12,293 bases of DNA from an uncultured Clostridia bacterium (GTDB lineage Bacteria > Bacillota > Clostridia > Oscillospirales > Oscillospiraceae). The notes under the pieces are model-generated. The model was not told the origin of the DNA and did not search any database. It saw only the letters and a program-made list of their open reading frames with translations. How positions within the stretch are numbered: the stretch's first letter is position 1; each line of letters opens with the position of its first letter. Position numbers and translations under genes: made by a program. The stretch spans positions 1 through 12,293 of the forward strand of contig CAMGPO010000007.1 in assembly GCA_946060825.1 (NCBI GenBank), given 5' to 3'. Shown here in pieces: positions 7,493-12,293 of the stretch.

Positions 7493-8317
7493 TCACTGGA
7501 CAACCACGGTCAGGATCGCCTCGGTATCCCGGCCGCGTTCGTTTTCATAGGTATAAAATACCCGGTAGGTGCCCGGTGTCTGCGGATCGACCTCTGAACG
7601 GATGGAGACGCTGCCGGTGTCGTGGCTGGCCGGGGATTCCACCGTCTCCCGGACCGTGTCCAGATAATCCCCGGGTTCGAAGGCAGCGCCCTGCTCCAGG
7701 TAGATGAGCTGTTCCGTCAGGGTGAGAACCGGGTCCTGGTCCGTGTCGCTGCGGATGATGACCGGCAGGACCACCTTGGCCGTGTCGCCCATACTGTTGG
7801 TCACCATGACGGAGATATCGTAAATGCCCTCCACGTAGTTGTTGAGATTCTCGGAGGAGAGGCGGATCGAGCCGCTCAGATCGCCGTCGATGACGTCGGA
7901 GGCGAAGAGGCGGTCCTGGAGGACGACGGTATTGCCGGATTCGTAGACCAGAGGCGCCGTCACCGCGAAGCGGGGAGCGGTATAGTCGCTGTAGACGACA
8001 AGACGGGAGGCGGTGGCCATGTTATCAGACGAGTCGAAGACGATGTAGCTGACCTTGGCGGAGTTGCCGCCGATGAGCTGGGAGATGCTGCGGACCATGA
8101 CGGAGCCGGTCAGATCGCCGTCCTGGGTGTCCGTGGCGGTGACGCCGGTGAGCAGAATCTCCTCCGGTTCGTAGACGCTCACGGTGATCGTGTCGCTTTC
8201 GAAGAGGATCTGCGGAGGCTCCGTGTCGGTATAGAAGCGCTCATGGATCAGAATACCGCCGTAGATTACGGCGGCCAGAGCCGTGAGCAGGGGGAGAATG
8301 ATTTTCATCAATTTCAT
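7493..8317 (-). CDS. Membrane-anchored Ig-like (DUF5011-type) extracellular protein
   Basis: A 274-residue protein with one N-terminal hydrophobic segment (about residues 5-24) and no sorting signal or C-terminal anchor, so it should be held in the membrane by its N-terminus with the rest outside. Three beta-rich domains follow, at about 34-109, 112-189 and 194-274. The first two carry the motif D-x-x-DGDL(S/T)GS at 63-73 and 131-141, typical of bacterial Ig-like domains of the DUF5011/HYR kind; the third ends in a TPGTYRVFYTYENERG strand pattern. The start overlaps the phosphatase stop (ATGA, 8314-8317) with AGGTGA as ribosome binding site, and the kinase gene follows after 14 bases. Co-translation with phosphatase and kinases suggests an outer component of the export machinery or a sensor; this is inference. 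No enzymatic motif is seen. Confidence 0.8.
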   Translation of the reverse strand: MKLMKIILPLLTALAAVIYGGILIHERFYTDTEPPQILFESDTITVSVYEPEEILLTGVTATDTQDGDLTGSVMVRSISQLIGGNSAKVSYIVFDSSDNMATASRLVVYSDYTAPRFAVTAPLVYESGNTVVLQDRLFASDVIDGDLSGSIRLSSENLNNYVEGIYDISVMVTNSMGDTAKVVLPVIIRSDTDQDPVLTLTEQLIYLEQGAAFEPGDYLDTVRETVESPASHDTGSVSIRSEVDPQTPGTYRVFYTYENERGRDTEAILTVVVQ

Positions 8318-9069
8318 AGTGTGTCACCTCTGGATTCATCGGGACGGACGATATCGCGGTCCTGGAGGAGCCGCTTGGGATTTCGGCAGAACAGGACCTC
8401 GGCATAGGCCCGGGAGTAGCGGCGGGCCACGACGGCATAGGCATCGGCGAGGTCCGGTGTACGGATGCCGGAACGGTGGGCGTCACTGGCCACAAGATGG
8501 GCAAGACCGTTGCGGAGGATCCAGTCGGCACAGGCCTCCGGCTGCGGGCCGAAGCGGCCGAGGATGCTGCCCTTGTTGACCTGAATCAGGCAGGAGCGGC
8601 GGAACCATTCGTCCAACTGGCGGGGATCCCGCTGAATGGCGGTATAGCGTTCCGGATGGGCGACCACCGGCCGCAGCCGGAAATCGGTGATGAGGCCGAT
8701 GGCCTCCTCCATCCGGGAGAGCGGGGCGTCAAAGTCGAATTCGATCAGCAGATACCGGGAGCCGGCCAGGGTCAGGACGTCTTCCGACTCCAGCAGCTCC
8801 AGAAGTCCGTCCCGGCAGAGCAGCTCCATGCCTGGATAGAGATTCAGTTCGACGCCGCATTCCCGGAGCAGAAGGTTCATCCGGCTGGTGAGCTGGCAGA
8901 TCTCGTCGATCCGCCGGGGCAGTGTGCGGTCAGAGGAACGGCAGTGGGGCGTGCAGACGATGTCTGTGGTGCCGGTTTTGACAGCGAGCCGGGCCATCTC
9001 CACCGTCATGGAGGAGGACGCGGAGCCGTCGTCAAGGCCGGGAAGAATATGGCAATGGAGATCGATCAT
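8314..9069 (-). CDS. cpsB: Protein-tyrosine phosphatase, PHP family (CpsB/CapC/YwqE)
   Basis: A 251-residue cytosolic metal-dependent phosphatase that should remove phosphate from the tyrosine tails of the BY-kinases two and three genes downstream. The N-terminus MIDLHCHILPGLDDGS has the metal ligands Asp3, His5 and His7 and matches pneumococcal CpsB in spacing. Other probable metal or active-site residues are His42 (TPH), Glu110 (LIEF), His138 (VAHPERY) and Asp196 with His198 (ASDAH). The length is that of the family (about 240-255). GGAGG lies five bases before the ATG and a promoter lies just upstream, so this is the first gene of its operon. Kinase, phosphatase and membrane components in one transcript match the usual cps/eps regulatory module. 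PHP-family phosphoesterase membership is certain; the tyrosine-phosphatase role rests on family and context. Confidence 0.95.
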   Translation of the reverse strand: MIDLHCHILPGLDDGSASSSMTVEMARLAVKTGTTDIVCTPHCRSSDRTLPRRIDEICQLTSRMNLLLRECGVELNLYPGMELLCRDGLLELLESEDVLTLAGSRYLLIEFDFDAPLSRMEEAIGLITDFRLRPVVAHPERYTAIQRDPRQLDEWFRRSCLIQVNKGSILGRFGPQPEACADWILRNGLAHLVASDAHRSGIRTPDLADAYAVVARRYSRAYAEVLFCRNPKRLLQDRDIVRPDESRGDTL

Positions 9070-9093
9070 AGATTCCTCCGCTGAAATCGGAAA

Positions 9094-9106
9094 CGCGCAG
9101 TGCGCG
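9094..9106. promoter_or_regulatory. Short dyad in the leader of the phosphatase-kinase operon
   Basis: CGCGCA-G-TGCGCG is a perfect 6-bp inverted repeat around one base, about 14-26 bases downstream of the predicted transcription start. The one-base loop is too small for an RNA hairpin, so a protein-binding site is more likely. Chance occurrence in GC-rich DNA cannot be excluded. Confidence 0.35.
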
Positions 9107-9126
9107 AAAGATGGTCATTCTCAATA

Positions 9127-9156
9127 AGTATAGCACAGAGCACTGCGGTTTTTCAA
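9127..9156 (-). promoter_or_regulatory. Promoter of the phosphatase/Ig-like/kinase operon
   Basis: On the minus strand, TTGAAA (9151-9156; five of six consensus bases) is followed by an 18-base spacer and TATACT (9127-9132; five of six), with a TGC extension before the -10. The start point would be near 9120, about 50 bases before the phosphatase ATG. Confidence 0.8.
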
Positions 9157-9167
9157 TGGTTTGTGCA

Positions 9168-9186
9168 TGATTATTCGGAATAATCA
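9168..9186. promoter_or_regulatory. Perfect 19-bp palindrome upstream of the kinase-operon promoter
   Basis: TGATTATTC-G-GAATAATCA is a perfect 9+1+9 inverted repeat. Its centre is about 57 bases upstream of the predicted start point and 12 bases separate it from the -35 box. This suits a dimeric activator or an upstream operator. The bound regulator is unknown, and no regulator gene is in the window. Confidence 0.6.
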
Positions 9187-9226
9187 CCACTTTTTCAAGA
9201 AAAAACTGGTTATATTGCCGGAAACG

Positions 9227-9265
9227 GAAAAACGCGGGACGCCGGATGAGCGCCGGCGTCCCGCG
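9227..9265 (-). terminator. Terminator after the LCP gene
   Basis: A perfect 13-bp GC-rich stem (9233-9245 with 9253-9265) with a 7-base loop runs into TTTTT on the minus strand (9228-9232). It ends the sortase-LCP transcript and insulates the phosphatase-kinase promoter downstream. Confidence 0.92.
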
Positions 9266-9274
9266 GGGAGACGG

Positions 9275-10348
9275 TCAGGATTCGACCTTTTCGTAAAAAA
9301 CGCGGAGCATCAGCTCGCTGAGGCCGGTCTCGTCGATCCGGTACTCGGCATGCTGCTGCGACCCCAGCACCGATTCGCCGGGGACGTTGCAGACCTCTCC
9401 GTCGAATTGGAGGGAGGCGGCTTCCGTGGCCAGGTAGAGCAGCCGGTCGAGACTCAGATCGGTCACCGTATAGTCCGAGACGATGCTGTAAAGGTCGAGG
9501 GCCGCCGTGGGCTTCTCCCGGATCGCGGCCCTGACCTGCTGCAGCAGGGCGAGGATGTATTGCTTCTGCCGCTGCATCCGGCCGTTGTTGCCCTCGGTGG
9601 TGCTCTCCCGCGCCTGGATGTACTTCCGGGCCTGGGCGCCGGTCAGCGTGACCTCCGTGCCGGGAACCAGGGACTCGCAGCCCTTGAGCCCTGCGTAAGG
9701 AAAGTCCGCCGCCACGGTCAGGGTGACGCCGCCGGCAGCATCGTTGAGCACCGGCAGGCCGCCCAGGTAGAGGGCACCGTAGCCCTGAATCGGCAGGCCG
9801 TAGAAAAGGCCGGAGACGGCGTCCCGGGTCAGCTCGCAGCTCCGCTGCAGGCCGTCGCCGTAGGAGAAGGAGAGGGCGAGCTGGGCATGGCCGGTGCCGG
9901 CCTCGGTCCCGGTCTCGTCCAGCAGCTCCAGATCCACCATGGCGTCCCGGGAGATGGAGATCAGGGTCAGCCTGTCCCGCCGGAAGTCCAGCGCCGCCAG
10001 AATGAGGACGTCGGCCTGATTGGCGTCGCCGAACTGGCCGGAGGCGGCGGGCTTTTCCTCGGCGTCGACGCCGAGCAGCAGAATGTTGACCATATCCTCA
10101 TTATAGCGGTAGTATTCGCCGTTGTAACAGACGGTGTGGCTGTCCAGAACGGTGCCGTCGGGGACCGTCTCCGGTTCCGTTTCGCCGGATTCCGGAGTGG
10201 GCAGAGGGAGCTGCGGCATCGTCCCCGCGGTGCGGAGGGCGCTCTGGCCGTGGAGCCAGAGGCCGAGGACCGCGGCGACCAGGGCCAATGTAATGCCCAG
10301 CAGGATCAGAAAGGCAATCAACAACCTGTTTGGCTTCCTGTTCTTCAT
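9275..10348 (-). CDS. LytR-CpsA-Psr (LCP) family glycopolymer transferase
   Basis: LCP proteins move lipid-linked glycopolymers (capsule, teichoic acid or similar) onto peptidoglycan at the outer membrane face. The 357-residue product has an N-terminal membrane segment (about 10-32), a Pro/Glu-rich spacer (about 45-65), then the LCP core: ILLLGVDAEE (89-98), ADVLILAALD (112-121) with Asp113, ISISRDA (130-136) with Arg134 and Asp135, NDAAGGVTL (202-210), and NNGRMQRQKQY (254-264) with Arg257, Arg260 and Gln261. Where many LCPs have Arg before Ser-Asp (RSDT), this protein has Gln111 before Ala-Asp (NQAD), a variant I associate with clostridial members. The start overlaps the sortase stop (ATGA, 10345-10348) with GGAGG upstream. 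It is last in its transcript, followed by a strong terminator. Its substrate is probably the polymer handled by the neighbouring operons (inference). Confidence 0.93.
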   Translation of the reverse strand: MKNRKPNRLLIAFLILLGITLALVAAVLGLWLHGQSALRTAGTMPQLPLPTPESGETEPETVPDGTVLDSHTVCYNGEYYRYNEDMVNILLLGVDAEEKPAASGQFGDANQADVLILAALDFRRDRLTLISISRDAMVDLELLDETGTEAGTGHAQLALSFSYGDGLQRSCELTRDAVSGLFYGLPIQGYGALYLGGLPVLNDAAGGVTLTVAADFPYAGLKGCESLVPGTEVTLTGAQARKYIQARESTTEGNNGRMQRQKQYILALLQQVRAAIREKPTAALDLYSIVSDYTVTDLSLDRLLYLATEAASLQFDGEVCNVPGESVLGSQQHAEYRIDETGLSELMLRVFYEKVES

Positions 10349-11181
10349 GGCGCTTCCTCCACGGCATAGGCCGCGACCTGCACCGCCTGCACCAGAAAGC
10401 GCATACTGCGATTGCCGCCGTAGCAGGTCGAGAGGGTCAGAACGCTGTCCCCGGCGGCAGGCCAGAATTCCTCATCAAAATTGCCTATCAGTGCATAATT
10501 CTCCAGAATCGCGTCAAAAAATCCGTCGAATTCTTCGGTGTTCCCAAAGTCATGGGTCAGCAGCAGATGCTCGTTGCTGTAGGGATAGGCGGCAAAAACG
10601 CGGTATTCGCAGATTTTTTCCGGCATATGAATATAGATCGTGGGGTGCTCGCGGAAAAAGTCCACGTCGGTGTAGTTGCCAAGAAGGCCGAACATATCGC
10701 CGGAGCGCAGGTTGTGGCCGTAGAGGACGGTGTTGGGATCCGAAAAGTCTTTGGCGTTGTAGTTCTGGCTGTAGATGCTGCCGCCGGAGTAGTAGGACCT
10801 GTCGGCGGCGTGGGTGTTGTAGTAGAGGTTGTCCTCCGCACTCTGCACCACGGGGTAGGAGATCGTCGTTCCGGGGATCTCCAGATAGGCATAGATTTCG
10901 CTGTTGATGGCCTGCAGGGCGTCAAAGTCAAAGACGGCGGCCATGGTGGGGATCTCCGGCTCCGCCGGAGCTTCCTCCGGGACGGCAGAGGACGGTTCTG
11001 GCTCCGGTTCCGGCGACGGTTCGGTGGCCGGGGTCTCCGCCGGGACGGCAGCCAGCTCCCGGAAGCTCCGGTTCAGGGCAGCCCCGCGGAAATATTGATA
11101 GATGTAGACGCAGCAGAGAATGCAAATCAGGATTAGTACGGCAGAGGCTGCGATCAGTAAACGCTTTTTCCAGGGCTTCAT
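10345..11181 (-). CDS. srtB: Class B sortase
   Basis: A cysteine transpeptidase that cleaves a C-terminal sorting motif between Thr and Gly and joins the protein to the cell wall. The 278-residue product has an N-terminal membrane anchor (about 8-28), a Pro/Glu/Ala-rich spacer (about 46-80) and a catalytic domain with His156 in LYGHN, Cys253 in TLSTC, and Arg258 and Arg261 in the NRSMRF stretch, one of which is the active-site Arg. The N-terminal helix region (FDFDALQAINSEIYAYLEIPGTTI) and the LSTC context fit class B. GGGAGGAAACCG precedes the ATG within the tail of an upstream terminator, leaving no room for a separate promoter in the 58-base gap. A small SPQTG protein encoded just upstream is the likely substrate; C. 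difficile SrtB is known to use (S/P)PxTG motifs. It is co-translated with LCP. Confidence 0.94.
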   Translation of the reverse strand: MKPWKKRLLIAASAVLILICILCCVYIYQYFRGAALNRSFRELAAVPAETPATEPSPEPEPEPSSAVPEEAPAEPEIPTMAAVFDFDALQAINSEIYAYLEIPGTTISYPVVQSAEDNLYYNTHAADRSYYSGGSIYSQNYNAKDFSDPNTVLYGHNLRSGDMFGLLGNYTDVDFFREHPTIYIHMPEKICEYRVFAAYPYSNEHLLLTHDFGNTEEFDGFFDAILENYALIGNFDEEFWPAAGDSVLTLSTCYGGNRSMRFLVQAVQVAAYAVEEAP

Positions 11182-11193
11182 CGGTTTCCTCCC

Positions 11194-11225
11194 AAAGAAA
11201 AGGCCCCACGAACGTTCGTGGGGCC
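11194..11225 (-). terminator. Internal terminator between sortase substrate and sortase genes
   Basis: A perfect 24-bp palindrome (11202-11213 with 11214-11225) is followed on the minus strand by TTTTCTTT (11194-11201). It lies 14 bases after the substrate stop and 12 bases before the sortase start. It probably lets only part of the transcripts continue into srtB and the LCP gene. Confidence 0.85.
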
Positions 11226-11239
11226 CAGGTGCATGACAG

Positions 11240-11476
11240 TCAGCAGGCAGCCGCCTTTTTCAGCGTGACAGCCGCGGCGCCGCAGAGAAGCACCGCCGCC
11301 GCGAGGACCAGACCGATGGAGACGGCCTCGCCGGTCTGCGGGGAGGTCTCGTTCTGGGACACGTCCGTATTGCCGGACTCGGGGCTGAGCACATCGTCGC
11401 CGGAGGCGAAGGCCGTGGTTGCCAGCAGGCCGCAGAGCAGCACAGCAATCAAAAGCAGCGCAAGCATCCGTTTCAT
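11240..11476 (-). CDS. Very small sortase-anchored peptide precursor (SPQTG motif)
   Basis: A 78-residue precursor with all parts of a sortase substrate and almost nothing else: a signal peptide (residues 1-24, ending TAFA, predicted cleavage before SGDD), a short acidic Ser/Asn/Asp-rich stretch (25-44), the sorting motif SPQTG (45-49), a hydrophobic segment (about 53-71) and a short tail with LysLys ending in Cys. Cleavage by signal peptidase and between Thr48 and Gly49 would leave a wall-linked peptide of about 24 residues. The motif fits class B sortases of the C. difficile kind, and a class B sortase is encoded next. The start is ATG 11476, with AGGAAG nine bases upstream and a promoter before that; the frame stays open to 11551 but this would extend past the promoter and destroy the signal peptide. 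The mature peptide's role is unknown. Confidence 0.85.
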   Translation of the reverse strand: MKRMLALLLIAVLLCGLLATTAFASGDDVLSPESGNTDVSQNETSPQTGEAVSIGLVLAAAVLLCGAAAVTLKKAAAC

Positions 11477-11509
11477 TGCGATCATCTTCCTTTGCTGATA
11501 ATTACAATC

Positions 11510-11538
11510 AGTATAGCGCACCGGCGAAAAAAAAGCAA
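11510..11538 (-). promoter_or_regulatory. Promoter of the small sortase substrate gene
   Basis: On the minus strand TTGCTT (11533-11538) lies 17 bases before TATACT (11510-11515), giving a start near 11503 and a leader of about 27 bases. The -35 box is weak but the spacing and -10 box are good. Sortase and LCP probably depend on this promoter by read-through. Confidence 0.65.
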
Positions 11539-11615
11539 GGGAAGAACGCAAAAAAATGCCGGGAATTCCGCCAACCTTTCCTCAGAAATAATCACAAAAC
11601 ATCGAGGAAAAACCG

Positions 11616-11644
11616 TTGACTTTTTGCGGAATCCGCCCTATACT
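11616..11644 (+). promoter_or_regulatory. Promoter of the threonine dehydrogenase gene
   Basis: TTGACT (11616-11621; five of six) lies 17 bases before TATACT (11639-11644; five of six). The spacer contains a GCGGA-A-TCCGC dyad (11626-11636). It diverges from the promoter of the sortase substrate about 80 bases away. Confidence 0.85.
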
Positions 11645-11662
11645 GTCCTTGTAATAAGGACG
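11644..11662 (+). promoter_or_regulatory. Operator-like inverted repeat 1
   Basis: GTCCTT-N5-AAGGAC spans 11645-11661 and abuts the -10 box, covering the probable start point. Over 19 bases it matches a second copy at 11675-11693 at 15 positions. A bound protein here would block transcription, so a repressor site is likely. Confidence 0.65.
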
Positions 11663-11674
11663 AAATGATATAAA

Positions 11675-11693
11675 TGTCCTCGATATAAGGACA
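11675..11693 (+). promoter_or_regulatory. Operator-like inverted repeat 2
   Basis: TGTCCT-N7-AGGACA lies 31 bases (centre to centre) downstream of the first copy, about three helical turns, so two repressor dimers could sit on the same DNA face. It is in the untranslated leader of the dehydrogenase gene. Confidence 0.65.
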
Positions 11694-11727
11694 GATGGAC
11701 ATGAAAGGAAAACAGGAGGGATCACCG

Positions 11728-12293
11728 ATGGAACAGCAATGGATGGACGCCATCGTCAAGCCGGCTCCGGCGGAGGGACTGGAGCTGCGGCGGGTGCCGG
11801 TTCCGAGACCCGGCCCCGGTGAGGTGCTCATCAAAATTCACAAGACGGCAATCTGCGGCTCCGACGTCCACATCTACAAGTGGAACCAGTGGGCGCAGCA
11901 GCACGTCAAGCCGCCCCAGGTCATCGGCCATGAGTATGTGGGCGAGATCGCGGAGCTGGGCGCCGGCGTCACCGGCCTCCACATCGGCCAGCGGGTCAGC
12001 GGCGAGGGCCATATCACCTGCGGCCACTGCCGCAACTGCCACTCGGGCAACATCCAGTGGTGCAAGGACCACGTCGGCGTGGGCGTGGACCGGGACGGCG
12101 CGTTTGCCGAGTACGTCTGCATCCCCTCGCGGAACGTCATCATCATCGACGAGAGCCTGCCGGAGGACGTGGTCTCCTTCTTTGACGCCTTCGGCAACGC
12201 CACCCACACGGCCCTGATGTTCCCCCTGGTGGGCGAGGACGTGCTGATCTCCGGCGCGGGCCCCATCGGCATCATCGCCGCGGGCATCTGCAA
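11728..12293 (+). CDS. tdh: L-threonine 3-dehydrogenase, N-terminal part (cut by window end)
   Basis: This NAD-dependent zinc enzyme oxidises L-threonine to 2-amino-3-ketobutyrate, usually followed by cleavage to glycine and acetyl-CoA. The 188 visible residues align closely with E. coli Tdh: TAICGSDVHIY has the catalytic-zinc Cys43, IGHEYVGE has His68 and Glu69, and GEGHITCGHCRNC plus WC supply the four structural-zinc cysteines Cys98, Cys101, Cys104 and Cys112. FFDAFGNATHTAL and the NAD-binding GAGPIG (176-181) follow. No stop or frameshift is seen before the window end. The start is ATG 11728, behind AGGAGGG with a seven-base gap; an in-frame ATG at 11701 would add nine residues but has a poor ribosome binding site. 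Its own promoter and operator-like repeats suggest separate control from the polysaccharide genes. Related medium-chain dehydrogenases are the only real alternative. Confidence 0.92.
   Translation, partial: MEQQWMDAIVKPAPAEGLELRRVPVPRPGPGEVLIKIHKTAICGSDVHIYKWNQWAQQHVKPPQVIGHEYVGEIAELGAGVTGLHIGQRVSGEGHITCGHCRNCHSGNIQWCKDHVGVGVDRDGAFAEYVCIPSRNVIIIDESLPEDVVSFFDAFGNATHTALMFPLVGEDVLISGAGPIGIIAAGIC

Noticed and set aside
7479..7496. GTG at 7496 as start of the upstream kinase (GTGA overlap with the Ig-like gene)
   Set aside because: It resembles the ATGA overlaps nearby but has no ribosome binding site, while ATG 7478 has AGGAGGG at ideal distance.
9191..9204. TTTTTC-AA-GAAAAA dyad upstream of the kinase promoter
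   Set aside because: It is made of A and T runs with a two-base centre; it is low complexity and more likely an AT-rich upstream element than an operator.
9161..10369. A 402-codon plus-strand open frame over the LCP gene
   Set aside because: It runs antisense to a clear LCP gene, crosses its terminator and the upstream palindrome, and shows no domain.
11477..11551. Upstream extension of the sortase substrate to an ATG at 11551
   Set aside because: The extension would precede the predicted promoter and put a charged segment before the signal peptide.
11587..11595. AATAATCAC shared with one arm of the palindrome at 9168-9186
   Set aside because: Only a half-site with no inverted partner; a 9-base AT-rich match can arise by chance.

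Overview
The window looks like chromosomal DNA of a GC-rich gut-type Clostridia (Oscillospiraceae-like Firmicute). This is inferred from strong AGGAGG-type ribosome binding sites, sigma-A-like promoters in AT-rich gaps, a class B sortase with a SPxTG substrate, and a CpsB-type PHP phosphatase beside BY-kinases. No rRNA or other taxonomic marker is present, so the assignment is tentative.

Layout, left to right. Bases 1-121 hold the last 39 residues of a MOFRL-type glycerate 2-kinase, closed by a terminator. A plus-strand sugar-nucleotide operon (about 250-4505) has a clear promoter, then a membrane CapD/WbpM-type NDP-sugar 4,6-dehydratase, a PF14907-like nucleotidyltransferase-fold protein and GalE. 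It ends at a 15-bp bidirectional terminator shared with a convergent minus-strand operon. That operon (9156 down to 4507) reads: CpsB/YwqE PHP-family tyrosine phosphatase, a membrane-anchored three-domain Ig-like protein, and two tandem Wzc-like BY-kinases, each a Wzz-like membrane domain fused to a kinase domain with a tyrosine-rich tail. A second minus-strand unit (11538 down to 9227) reads: a 78-residue sortase substrate, an internal terminator, a class B sortase and an LCP-family glycopolymer ligase. At the right edge, divergent from the substrate gene, is a truncated L-threonine 3-dehydrogenase gene behind a promoter with two operator-like repeats.

Together the middle of the window reads as the precursor, control and anchoring part of an exopolysaccharide or capsule system. 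The dehydratase and GalE would supply sugar nucleotides, the kinase/phosphatase set would control chain length or export, LCP would attach glycan to the wall, and the sortase would attach a very small surface peptide. No glycosyltransferase, flippase or polymerase is present here.

The points most worth a second look are the unequal tandem kinase pair (the upstream copy has changed motifs), the 9-bp repeat encoding YGK x7 in its tail, the Ig-like protein co-translated with the phosphatase, the sortase substrate whose mature product would be only about 24 residues, the terminator between substrate and sortase, and a perfect 19-bp palindrome upstream of the kinase-operon promoter.
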